This document shows, piece by piece, positions 54,651 through 64,000 of a stretch of DNA of 64,000 nucleotides. Source of the stretch: Liopterus haemorrhoidalis (Eukaryota > Arthropoda > Insecta > Coleoptera > Dytiscidae); assembly GCA_963971575.1 (NCBI GenBank), contig OZ020616.1:29926306-29990305 (forward strand). Reading direction: 5' to 3'. Under the pieces are notes generated by a model that was given only the letters and a program-made list of their open reading frames with translations, ran no database searches and was not told the origin of the DNA. The position numbers and the translations under genes are program-made. How positions within the stretch are numbered: position 1 is the stretch's first letter; the number at the start of each line of letters is the position of its first letter.

Positions 54651-55495
54651 TATATCATATTTTGTTGATTTTTATTGCATGTTTAATTCTTTTTTAATAA
54701 TAACAATACTTGCGATGAGATTTTTGCTAAAAATGTGTCGTATAACTTGTCCCTACTCTATTTCTCACAGGGGTTGATCTAAAAATCTGAAATAAATGTC
54801 GGTAACGTACATTGATATTGGGGGAATCGCAATAGTTCAACACGATTTTTTGTTTGAAAAGTTTACATGTTTTTACGGATTAATGTGTGTAGGAAAATAT
54901 AAAAAAAAGTAATAAAAATAATAATAATAAAAACAATATAAAAATATAAATAATTTAAAATGAAAGGTATAAAAATGTATGGATTCATAGAATTACAATA
55001 TTAAAATTAAAATTAAATTAAAAAATAGGCGTAGAACAAGTGATTCAACATGAATTATCATTCAACAGACATTCTATGGGTATTTAAGAAATACTTTTTG
55101 ATTTTATTTTTCACATGTGGCAGATCGTCATAATGAATATCTGGATTAAGTTTTTTAACTAAATTATAAATTGTAAATGGTATTCTAGTAAGAGGAGCAT
55201 TACAGAATAGGTTTGTTTCTTGATAAGGCCACGTCGGATAAAGGGTTATTACGGCGATTGCGGTTTGGTATTAATTTTATTATTATTATTAAATTTTATT
55301 TGTGCCAAAAGATCAGGACTGTCGAAATAGGAATTTATTATTTAGCAAAGAATTATTGCATCTATTAGATGCAATCATCTATTTTGTTTCTCCAACAGTA
55401 TGAAATGAACAGTAGGAAATTATTGTTTTGACCTCTACTGTGGTAAACGTCTATCAACGAATTTTTTTATAAAACAGAATTATTATTTTTTAAAT
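54651..55495. other. Unassigned AT-rich tract
   Basis: Nothing recognised. Confidence 0.4.
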
Positions 55496-55499
55496 TTAG

Positions 55500-55568
55500 C
55501 GGAGGGCATCTTAAAAAGATTTCGTGGGCACCCGGGTGTCGCAGGCATCAGTTTGCCGATCCCTGCCC
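55500..55568. mobile_element. hAT right end relic
   Basis: The complement reads CAGGGATCGGCAAACTGATG, an hAT-like start. No convincing left partner or duplication; CAGGGGTTGATC at 54767 is only weakly similar. Confidence 0.4.
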
Positions 55569-56374
55569 TAGTGTCTTAGTCTAAAAATTTGAGTAATGCA
55601 CATTTAACTGAACAGCAATAGTATAACAAGATTTGATATGATAATTATTTCGAAAGTTACCGAATTTTTTTAACACTGCTCACTGAAACTGAGTAAGAGA
55701 GAGAATAAAGTACTGGAGAGGTTACAAATCTGTATATTAATCAGTTATCTTTTAATGCCATGTCTACCTATAATGGTATCGTGCAAAACTATCAAATTCG
55801 GAACAGCCTGTAGGTACATATTTGCAATATTAGTTTTTAGGGAAACTATGTTCCGATAACGTAATCAAGTCCCCAATTAGAACTGAATGCAATTGCTAAT
55901 TACTTGCAGTATTAGAAATGGTTATATTCGAACTAGGAATTCAAAACAAGCGTTCGCCACGAGCTATTAGACGACCCATATAATAGAGGACCACCCCCTA
56001 GCTGGCAGTGAATTTCAATACAATTAGATACGTACGTTGTTTTGGACCATCTGATTCGATCGGAGACTCCTCCGATGGTAATTATCCCTGGAAATGAAAT
56101 TAGGTGTATAACTGGCAGGATAAGAACATGCCTGCACTACCCTCGTGAAACAACTACGGGTTACTCAACGAAACAAATTGAGGTAAATTATGCATTTAGC
56201 TAAAATGTAATTAGTTCTAATTCCTGGGGGGTAGAAAAAGCTTGTCTGAAGTAAGTGTTAATATTATATAATTCATTTGGAATATAACATATAATCATTC
56301 ATTAGGTAGTAAAAAATAAATAAATAATAATTAAATGATTATAACTTTGTTATCTAGTTAAAGACAAGAGATTA
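55569..56374. other. Unassigned tract
   Basis: Nothing recognised; moderately GC-richer around 55950-56160. Confidence 0.4.
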
Positions 56375-56420
56375 GGTGCCAATAGCCATCGTTGCTGTGC
56401 GACAAAAATTTTAACTTACT
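56375..56420 (-). repeat. Dispersed stem-loop repeat, copy 4
   Basis: Decayed copy: AGGTGCCAATAGCCATCG and TTGCTGTGCGACAAAAATT, with the same AACTTACT edge as the other copies reversed. Confidence 0.55.
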
Positions 56421-56639
56421 ATAACCTTGTTTCTAAAAAATATATTTAACAAAATCAAAACAAGAACCCTTTGTGGCGAGCCTACTGATATATATCCTAT
56501 TAGCCCGAATATAAAGAGATATTTTTTGACCAATTATTTTCTGTGAAAAAAAAATTACTCGCGCTAAATTCGATGTCCAGGTAATGGAAATGTAATATAA
56601 ACAACCCTTCTTATTAGTACGCCTATGCCTCCATACCAT

Positions 56640-57418
56640 CATAAGAAAGGTGAAAAGATGGTCTTTGAAAGGTTTTGAAGTCAACTGCCTACGATATCCA
56701 GAGTTACTGTTATACTTGCCGTTACTGCTGATGGATAGAAGCTTCAACCTTAAGATATATTGAAACGTAAAGCAAGACCCAAAGAAAAGCTGTATCCAGG
56801 AATAATTTTTCGGGCCCAAGAAAAACGTTGGATGCGGAAAACGGCCAGGTTCTCTGAGAAAATTATGCATTTCGAGGCTACCTTACGTCAGGTGTTAAGG
56901 AAATAATTCAGGTATTTAATTCCGATAATGCCAGGTGTTATGGCACCTCAGTTGCAAATCTTTGATGTGGTGGTCAATAAACTATTTAAGACAACTTACG
57001 AAAAGAATACAACAATCGGTATTAGCGGTAAATAACCCATTGGCACCTTCAGGAAAAACAAAGAGATCCTCAGTCTCACTTTTATTAGAATGGATTGCAA
57101 CAAGATCGAACCTGAATCGATAGCAGTGGCGGGCTAAGGAAAATTGAGGCCATAGGCAAGGTTCTCATTACGGGCCCTACTAGTCCAAAAAAATCATAAA
57201 AGAATGAAAAAATCCATAATAAAACCGTATTACGGGCCTAAAAAAAAATAAGGGCCATAGGCAGTTGCCTAGACTGCCTAGACCAAAGTACGTCCCTAAT
57301 CGATAGTGATGGTTTTAAGAAATGCTGCATCCTAAATAATTTAAATGGGTCTGAAGATGACATTTTGTGGGAGACTGAAAGCGAGCATACTAACGATACC
57401 GATGCGATTTTCGGATAA
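56640..57418 (+). pseudogene. Tigger-type transposase relic
   Basis: Reading across frame shifts on the plus strand: VTVILAVTADG (start of the DDE core), ILKRKARPKEKLYPGIIFRA, QEKRWM, then MAPQLQIFDVVVNKLFK (the 'T..LQplDv.vNkpfK' box with the third catalytic position), LTKRIQQSVLAVNNP, then SVSLLLEWIAT. After the MITE (57124-57298) it ends GFKKCCILNNLNGSEDDILW with a stop at 57416. The N-terminal HTH/CENP-B-type domain is missing. Frame shifts and a stop show long inactivity. Confidence 0.85.
57124..57298. mobile_element. hAT MITE inside the Tigger relic
   Basis: Begins CAGTGGCGGGCTAAGG; the right end CCAAAGTACGTCCCTA is a mutated mirror. Perfect duplication ATCGATAG (57116-57123, 57299-57306). 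The interior repeats GGGCC and GCCATAGGCA words. Confidence 0.85.
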
Positions 57419-57501
57419 CTTTTTTTTCAAAATATCTTCATGAAAAATTTTGGTGTCGCGTTAAATTCGGGGTCGTGTTATTTTCGGGCTAGTACGGTAA
57501 T

Positions 57502-58735
57502 ATGAAATGTCACGGTTGGCTGATTAATTTGAGTATAATATCGATATAGTTCATTCGTACTTACTCTGTACATCTCTCAAACTCAGGTCTCCCTCACATT
57601 ATGAGTTTCCAAGACTTGCGAGCGCATCAAGTCGGGACCTCCTCCAGGTTCCTTGACTTGTTGCTATAATTCTTAGGAAGGAGTTAAGGGTTGTTGAATT
57701 AAAGTCCTCATTTTAACCAACCTACTTTAATTACGATATGGGTTTTATATTTACATTATTTACACTAGACTTACAATTATACAATGACAGCTAAATCCAA
57801 AGAGACACACATTCACAAACACTAATCACTCAAGAGAATCTTTACCACACACACTAATTTATGCACTGGATATCACAGTCCTGACTAACACCGTCTAAAA
57901 CCATTTGTCTCTCACATGTCGCTGAATATTGTTATCTCTTTAAATAAATGAATATCTCTTTAGCTGGACACGACACTAACTTACAGACACTACAACTTAA
58001 ATATGGAATTACTTGTTACACTACCGAACACTCTAAATATCTCTAATCCATGATGAACAATATCTCAGTCCCTCAACACTTGACTGTTAAAACTTAATTT
58101 CTTTAAACATCACCTAACATTATGACTTTTAAAACAGAACTACCCTAAGTTGGGCTTACATCGTTCAAGTGTAAACGTGACGACAGTTATTATTCATAAA
58201 TTAAATTGTATAATCTCCCCAGATAAGAAACCAAACTTATTTATTTTACAGACAGAATTGTCATCAATACAAGAATTTACGATTTCCTTTTTATGTTAAC
58301 TTTACAAAGGTCTCAAGTTACAGTAATAAACATGTCTGCCCTAAGAAATAGATTATTTTTTGTCATTTAACATTTTTAATATTTTACTATAATTGAACGA
58401 TTATATTGAATTTCTTTATGAAATTTTATTTGCATCTATGATGTTTACCAACGAGCTGGAAGTTTGTATAATCCAGTTGCAAAAAAATGCTCGGGTCCTA
58501 CAAGTAATAAAGGCAGAAAAGTCTATTTCTGCAACACCCTGGTTACTATATGTTTTCTTTCTGACGAAAATCATTTTCGTCATCGTTAAGTAATTCAGTA
58601 ATCCATAGTATCCTCAGTATCTACAGTAAACCACATGTCAGCAGATGCGCCCATGCGCTTGAGCCCCTCAAGCATTCAAAAAATTATTAATATTAGATAT
58701 TTGTCTTGTAATTGAACGTGGGGCCATCCAAGAAT
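57502..58735. other. Unassigned tract, A/C-rich on plus strand
   Basis: 57600-58200 is strongly A/C-rich on the plus strand, resembling the interior of the LTR element in composition only. No shared sequence, LTR or coding frame was found. Confidence 0.35.
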
Positions 58736-58739
58736 AAAC

Positions 58740-58812
58740 ATGTGGTCCTTAGCCCCAAAAAAAAAGTGCTTCTGAGCCCTCCCTCTCAAGAAAAAAATAT
58801 CGTTGCGCGCCT
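58740..58812. repeat. DNA-transposon end relic (CGTTGCGCGCCTG)
   Basis: TCTGAGCCCTCCCTCTC and CGTTGCGCGCCTG parallel the scrap at 4625-4665. The complement starts CAGGCGCGCAACG, as in some hAT-like families. Confidence 0.45.
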
Positions 58813-59639
58813 GCCAGTCAGTGAGTATGTTGTAGTTTGTGCGGCACTTTTTTTCCAACCTTTTCGTCTTTCCAATGATTTCCATATGACGAGACTTTTG
58901 CTAATTTTACACTGAGTTGTTTAACAAGTTGGAGAATTGTTATTGTCAATAGATTTTCCGCACTTTGACTGTCGAGAGTCTTTAAGAGTTCCATCTCCGA
59001 AATTTTTAAAATTAATGTTGAACGGTTCAATAACTGAATCCTTTCCTGAATGTTGTATTCACTCTTTTTGCAGTTTAAGATAACAAACAATCAGAATTTA
59101 AACCCATAAAGGAATTTTGCGCGAAATTCTCATTTCTGCATATTAAAACAAAAACTCGAGTAAAAACTATATCAGTGTTACTACATTCAAAGGAAATGCG
59201 AAACAGTCTGAGTAAAATAATGTTTACGAATGAAAATGGTGTATGACAGTTAGTATAACCTGATGTTAGCTGTTAAATAAAAGGTGTGAAACTTGAAAAT
59301 ATGGTACCGACATTTATTTCGGGACAACCTAATACGTTGTTTTAATAAATATTAAAAATGTTAATAACCTTTTTTAGAAATGCGCATAAATATTATTTAG
59401 AACTCCATAGGTATAATCATGACTCTTATATTGTCACTCATATATCTGTCTGCACGGTAGAAATTAGAGTAGTATCTAGAGAACTGAAATTTGTCACGCA
59501 TACATCTCTTTGATCCATAAGAGGAAAATTGTTAAGACTTCGACAAAACTCATCACTAGCAAAATGTGTACATATTAGGTTTTATCATAAAATTCACGGA
59601 CTAGTGTTATAAAATTTTATTAATAATATATGAGTATTA
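58813..59639. other. Unassigned AT-rich tract
   Basis: Nothing recognised. Confidence 0.4.
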
Positions 59640-60045
59640 TTTTACATTAAACTATCACCTTGGAAATACTGCCCTTCTGCGGCTAGACATTACTTCTAGC
59701 ACTTTTTCCACTTCTGGAAATATGTTTTGTTGGCAATCGCTTTTAAATCAGTTTGCGATTTTTTTAAAATGTCTTTAACCGCTTGATAACTGCGGCCTTA
59801 TAACTAATTTTTCAGATTTAGGGTTTTCGCTTCTCTAAAAAATACCGAACCATAAGAGAAGTGTGAGTTGGTGCTTTGTCGTGATTGTCGATATTGATCA
59901 AAATGTGATATTGGAAACTCTCTAACAGTCTATCGTCGATTTGTTCGGATAAATTCACACACCTAAATATCCTTTTCGTCAGTTTTAAAAATTGTAGGCC
60001 TACGCGATCTTTCATTATCTTTGATTGAATTTTTTAAAACATCTG
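59640..60045 (-). pseudogene. Tc1/mariner transposase C-terminal relic
   Basis: The minus strand reads HDKAPTHTSLMVRYFLEKRK, the family's 'HDNApaHts' box with the second catalytic Asp, and later TDLKAIANKTYFQKWKKC and LAAEGQYFQGD, the usual 'f.kW..C...eG.YF.gd' tail. Between them the frame is broken and the third catalytic box is not recognisable. No inverted ends seen. Confidence 0.8.
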
Positions 60046-60328
60046 AACCACTTAGTTCGACTCAGAATATCTTCTCCAAAAGCTGTTTTTAAAAGACCAA
60101 GTGTTCTGTCATCTTTCCAAGTTAGAAACTAAATTTCTCACAGATATACGATCGTCCATCTTAAATATCTCCAAGATAAACAAAATCGAATTATTAAGAC
60201 CGCTATAACAATCGAACGGCATTACTTAGCGAAACAAAATCAGAAGCAGTGAACTCAAAAATGACAGTTGCATCATATCAAATCGCTTTCCCTTTTCTGA
60301 CATACTACTGGTTATCTTGAATATTATG
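60046..60328. other. Unassigned tract upstream of the mariner relic
   Basis: Could hold more decayed transposase, but nothing could be read with confidence. Confidence 0.35.
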
Positions 60329-60336
60329 CTCTACAG

Positions 60337-60637
60337 CAGAAGTGTGAAATTCGTTTTAGGCCAACTTCCATACAATTGTACTCCAACTCAAACGGGCCGC
60401 ACCTAGCTACATAAATATATTACCTTAATAACTGCCGGATTTTACCTGCGCGGAAAATATTCCGAAGTAACCTCTGAAGGATCGTTTGAAGGAAAAAAGG
60501 ATGAGTAACGGGTACCTTTCTTTTTTCTTAAATAATCTTTATAAATCAAAATATATTTTCCATGGAGGCATCGCGGGCTACCATAAATTACGTCGCGGGC
60601 CATATTTGTTGCGTGGGCCATTATTTTGATACCCATG
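60337..60637. mobile_element. hAT MITE, CAG...GTGTSAAA family
   Basis: Starts CAGAAGTGTGAAATTCG and ends with the mirror of CATGGGTATCAAAAT; flanks CTCTACAG and CTCTACGG (7 of 8). GCGGGCCA words near the right end are typical of hAT MITEs. Confidence 0.75.
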
Positions 60638-60784
60638 CTCTACGGCACCAAAAGGTTTGGGACCACTGTGTGCTAAACAGTTCACGATTCTATCTACTTC
60701 GCTAAGTACCATATTCATTTATAGCACCGAATATATGTGCATATTAAATGAATACTAAAACAATGACGTGATTTTTTAGTATGG

Positions 60785-60840
60785 TTAGGGGAAGCCGGGG
60801 CATAACGGGTTCCAGGGGTATAACGGGCTCCTTCTTTTTT
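60785..60840 (+). repeat. GGGGCATAACGGG tandem words, possible transposon end
   Basis: GGGGCATAACGGGTTCC then GGGGTATAACGGGCTCC. Such subterminal repeats occur in some pogo/jerky-type elements, and a transposase C-terminal remnant lies at 61740-61990 beyond an intervening LINE. Confidence 0.4.
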
Positions 60841-60879
60841 GCTATTACATTTTTTTAAATTTTATTTTTTTTTTTAAAA

Positions 60880-61503
60880 TGTCACAGTATAACTTCATTA
60901 GAAAACGGTTCCACATCAAATTTAAATATCAGATAAATAATACACCCCTGATTGAGGTTAATACAATGAAAGATTTAGGAATTCATTTTGATTCAAAATT
61001 CAAATTTGATTACCATGTAGCAACATTAACTAAATCAGCATTCAAACAACTTGACTTTATCATGCGTTCATGTAAACATTTTTCGAAATCTATAATATAA
61101 TATAGGGTATAATAACTATATACAAGTCATTAGTTTGTAGTAAGTTAGAGTATAATTGTTTAATTTGGAATCCGCAATATGCCATATACTCAAACAATAT
61201 TGAAAGCATTTAAAAACGCTTTTTAAGTATTTAGATTATAAATTTGATTGCAACACTCCATCTAATTATGATGTTCAACTAAACAGATATAACCTACATA
61301 CCTTGAAAGACCGAAGAACTAAATGATTGATTCTGAAGATATTTTGAGTCTGATAAACTTTAATGTACCAGCTACAAATCTGAGACAAATAAATACGTTT
61401 TACTCTGGAAACTACCATACAAATATTAGACAGAATTCACCTCTAAATAGAACTATGTGCATATTTAACAATTACTTTAATACGTGCGATATATTTTTCC
61501 TGT
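60880..61503 (+). pseudogene. LINE RT C-terminal relic
   Basis: TPLIEVNTMKDLGIHFDSKF, then KSAFKQLDFIMRSCKHF, then after a shift YKSLVCSKLEYNCLIWNPQY, and finally LSLINFNVPATNLRQINTFY. 'kDLGi.fD..l.f..Hv' and 'y.sLv.skLEY...iWnP' are the RT thumb-side motifs of jockey/CR1-type LINEs. At least three frame changes or stops are present. Confidence 0.8.
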
Positions 61504-61733
61504 GATTTTCTGCCTTTAAAAAAACTAGTGGAATGTAAATTGAGAGCTTAACTCAACGATACGTATTATACTTATAAATAAAAAAACTCTTTTTATTGTA
61601 TTAATTTTTTTTTTTTTTTTTTAATTTTATCATTATATTTATAATTTATATCTTATTGTAAATTTTTCGTGGAGGTCTATAGGAACTTTGTTCTGTTTGA
61701 CCACCCAAACAATAAATAAATAAATAAATAAAA
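60880..61733 (+). mobile_element. LINE 3' fragment (jockey/CR1-like RT end)
   Basis: The plus strand begins within RT and ends with a 3' region closing in (AATA)n at 61708-61732, the usual tail of such elements. It is 5'-truncated, as is common for target-primed insertion. Confidence 0.75.
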
Positions 61734-61739
61734 AAAAGC

Positions 61740-61991
61740 ATGCCGCCATGTTTGGGTGCATTCCAATCACGTTCGGTACTTCACTAGTGTCTTCCGAGAG
61801 TGGTTGTATGACTGAGAGCTGGCGTTTACATTTTGTAAATTGGTGAAACGTGTTTTTTACTGTGTTGATATATTTATCACACATATACAGACGTTGATTG
61901 GTCCAGTGCAGCGCATGTGACAAGTGGGCACATTGTTCTTGCGCTGGAGAAGATGATAACAATGAGGAATGCCCTCACGTGTGTTCATTCT
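61740..61991 (+). pseudogene. Transposase C-terminal zinc-finger remnant
   Basis: The plus strand at 61905-61991 reads VQCSACDKWAHCSCAG, then EDDNNEECPHVCSFYARF and a stop. CxxC, a W-A-H core, C-x-CAG and a later CxxxC match the small PHD-like finger that ends many insect pogo/jerky-type (DDE superfamily) transposases. The longer upstream frames are on the other strand and not convincing. Confidence 0.6.
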
Positions 61992-62069
61992 ACGCCAGAT
62001 TTTAGCTGATTGCCCATAATACCCGGCCCGTGCTCCGTCTGCCCCGTCACCGGGGAAAAATGAGCACAA

Positions 62070-62925
62070 GGAACCTTGTTGTTATATCGTTATAACTTTT
62101 ATTTTTGTATTTTTATAAGTTTTTTAACTGTCTGTAACAATTAAACAATAAATCGTCTTACGAATAGAGTATTTCGAAATTTTTAGGTGCGGCGGTCCAC
62201 CCTAAAAATTGTTCTGACCCTAGCTGCCTCCCCCGCAGACTCTTGACTCAAACACTTGATAAATAAAATAATAATTATTGTTTTTCATTAATATATATGT
62301 TTATCATATTAACAAACACATACCAATTAACAAAAACATACAAATTCCTGTATTACTTCAATGAAAAAGTTTAATGTTTAGAAATAATTAATTTTTACTT
62401 TGCGACGTAAATCCTTTCATATCGTGCATTGCCCATAAATATGGCATCTTATAGATATTTTCGTTAAAGCTATTTTGTTTATGAAACCAGTTTAATACTT
62501 CATCTTGTACACAAGTAATGAAGTACAAGAACGTGAAGTTCTCGCAGTTATCGCCGCAATATATAAATTAGATTGTACTAAAAGCGAAAGCATTCTATCC
62601 GATAAGATTACAGCGTAATTCCACCATATACAGACTTCACCTCGGGATACGAATTTTTCCAAAAATAAATTTCACCGCGATTATCGGATATCTAAACGTA
62701 ATATTTACGTCTGATTTATGAATGCAACTTTTGATCGGTTATCTATTAAGATGTCATTTTTAAATAAAATAATTTGCTTGGAGACTTATGAAGTAATAAA
62801 TCTATTGTATTCCTTGTTGTACAACAGTGTACTTCGTAATAGCACAGCATGCATTATGGCTGACGTAGCTTAATAATGTTATCGTGGTAGGCAGTGTTAC
62901 TCAACAAGAGGTGTTCGACACATAA
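62070..62925. other. Unassigned AT-rich tract
   Basis: Nothing recognised. Confidence 0.4.
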
Positions 62926-62928
62926 ATG

Positions 62929-63108
62929 CAGTGCATTTCAACCTTTTTAAGGTGACGGCAATCTTATATAAAATAGGAAAAATTCAAGGCATCCTACTGT
63001 CATTTCTCCGTGTAACGAGTATATCTGTATTAATTCTAAGAAGTTCACGTAATCTGTATTATACACCTACGTCTCTCTTGGGTACCGCGGCATCCTAGAA
63101 AAGACAAA
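62929..63108. mobile_element. hAT MITE, related to 27155
   Basis: Starts CAGTGCATTTCAACC; the interior AATCTTATATAAAATAGG and AAAAATTCAAGGCATCC is colinear with 27155-27311. The right end is not clear. Confidence 0.6.
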
Positions 63109-63122
63109 TTTCGAAACATTAA

Positions 63123-63250
63123 GGGCCGGTTTCTGAAAGCCTAGTTAACTATAACCAAATGGTTAGAAAATAGCTGCTATGGTTACTTATGGGATTGTAA
63201 CCAAGTTTAACCAAAAGATTAAACTCAGCTTAACTTTCAGAAACCGGCCC
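63123..63250. mobile_element. 128-bp MITE with TTAA flanks
   Basis: Perfect ends GGGCCGGTTTCTGAAAG and mirror; TTAA on both sides (63119-63122, 63251-63254). The interior alternates GGTTA and TAACC words. TTAA suggests a piggyBac-like target, though the end sequence is not a typical piggyBac CCC start. Confidence 0.85.
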
Positions 63251-63254
63251 TTAA

Positions 63255-63940
63255 AGTTCAAGATTGCACTTAATTCTTTGTGAGGATTCTGTATTTGATA
63301 TTTTGGTTAAGTATTATTTACGGTAATTGGAATGCGGTTACATTTTATAGGTCAAAGCTGCAAGACTAGGTCACCAGACAGATAGTAGATAAAACGAGCT
63401 TAACAAAGACTAAGTGGCTTATTTCGAATTATAAAGAGATATATCTTTTTTTAGGTGTCTCGTTCAGTCCAGGGCTATGAAGTCGGGGGTTGGGGTCGAG
63501 AAGTTGAAGTGGGACAAAACTCCCGACTTACGACATTATTCTAACTTGAACTAACATATGTATATTATTTGTCTCTAATAATTCAAACTTATTCAAACTA
63601 ATTTTTAAGTGCAAAATGTTTTTTTATCGAATTTTTTCTTTATATTCAATTATTTTATTTTGTATAAGTTAATAGATAAGCCTGTAGCGCAAACGTTAAA
63701 CCGTTTACTCGTGCTATTTGGCCGCTAAACAAGGGTATGGATGTGAATTCAATTTCTGCCAAAATATCAAATGTCAAAAAATGTGTGTAAAAAATATTTA
63801 TACAAATTACAGTTTCTGCTTAGCCGTTCATAACCAGTTATAAACTATAGGTGCCTTATTATTTACGCTAAAAAAATGGATGTAATATTGACCATACTAT
63901 TCCTGAATGTACACAGATTGAAAATTTGATCCTGAAACCT
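63255..63940. other. Unassigned tract
   Basis: AAGCCTGTAGCGCAAACG at about 63680 recalls a tRNA A box, but no B box follows at the right distance. Confidence 0.35.
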
Positions 63941-64000
63941 GGAAACAGGAGGCAGGCCTAAGCTCTCCTTGGGCTGTCGCGCTAATGATGATAATGAAAT
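63941..64000 (+). repeat. LINE 3' end at window edge
   Basis: GGAGGCAGGCCTAAGCTCTC, then CTTGGGCTGTCGCGC and a TAATGATGATAATGA end, looks like the 3' terminus of an endonuclease/RT-type LINE, similar in style to 46253-46330. Confidence 0.6.

Larger units (their letters stand above)
56492..57501 (+). mobile_element. pogo/Tigger-type element, decayed
   Basis: Left end ATATCCTATTAGCCCGAATA and right end (complement) ATTACCGTACTAGCCCGAAA form imperfect inverted ends. The plus strand between them carries a broken transposase, with an hAT MITE inserted near its end. Confidence 0.75.

Noticed and set aside
54767..55568. One 800-bp hAT element from CAGGGGTTGATC to CGATCCCTG
   Set aside because: The ends are only weakly alike and the flanking 8-mers differ, so only the right end was kept.
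56433..56870. 145-codon minus-strand open frame
   Set aside because: Antisense to the Tigger transposase relic; its residues match nothing.
57590..58200. A second LARD-like interior, from A/C-rich composition
   Set aside because: No shared sequence with 17579-19231, no LTRs and no primer site.

Overview
The window looks like AT-rich, non-coding nuclear DNA from an arthropod, most likely an insect. No intact host protein-coding gene, rRNA gene or functional tRNA gene could be supported. Almost everything recognisable is transposable-element sequence at different stages of decay: an LTR retrotransposon primed by an insect-type tRNA-Lys, hAT, Tc1/mariner, pogo/Tigger and PIF/Harbinger-type DNA transposons and their MITEs, LINE fragments, a Penelope-like fragment and two tRNA-derived SINE families. 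Nearly all of the longer open frames are chance or antisense frames. The real coding traces are short, broken transposase and reverse-transcriptase pieces.

Layout. 1-14.6 kb: LINE 3' scrap, an hAT element (2.33-2.99 kb), a repeat shared with 28 kb, a mariner-type MITE (8.37-8.56 kb), an old tandem duplication (8.8-9.4 kb) and a deleted pogo/Tigger element (11.05-11.98 kb). 14.63-22.25 kb: a young, minus-strand, gag/pol-less LTR retrotransposon with two 2,937-bp LTRs, a 5-bp target duplication, a tRNA-Lys primer site and a polypurine tract. 22.3-30.5 kb: two copies of a fold-back repeat, a LINE reverse-transcriptase relic, a Tigger relic, a SINE, and a mariner deletion derivative (29.33-30.02 kb) that carries a piece of a Y-box/cold-shock-domain gene. 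30.5-38 kb: a GC-richer solo LTR, a MITE, an hAT MITE with an internal minisatellite, a SINE and an internally deleted Tc1/mariner-like element. 38.8-43.7 kb: two related elements abutting at one TA, a MITE with 50-bp perfect inverted repeats, and a Harbinger-like element with a SINE inside and an hAT MITE at its edge. 45-54.7 kb: a LINE 3' end interrupted by an hAT MITE, a SINE, more hAT MITEs, a Penelope-like GIY-YIG fragment and a three-level nest of repeats. 56-64 kb: a pogo/Tigger relic interrupted by an hAT MITE, a mariner relic, a transposase zinc-finger remnant beside a LINE, more MITEs and a LINE tail.

The elements form no pathway. What ties them together is insertion history: many nests can be ordered from target-site duplications read directly here. 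The most unusual objects are the mariner that captured a Y-box gene fragment in frame, the LARD-like retrotransposon with a run of decayed tRNA-Lys-like motifs beside its primer site, the back-to-back element pair at 39.33 kb, and one internal hairpin minisatellite shared by hAT MITEs whose termini differ. Stretches listed as unassigned are AT-rich sequence in which I recognise nothing.
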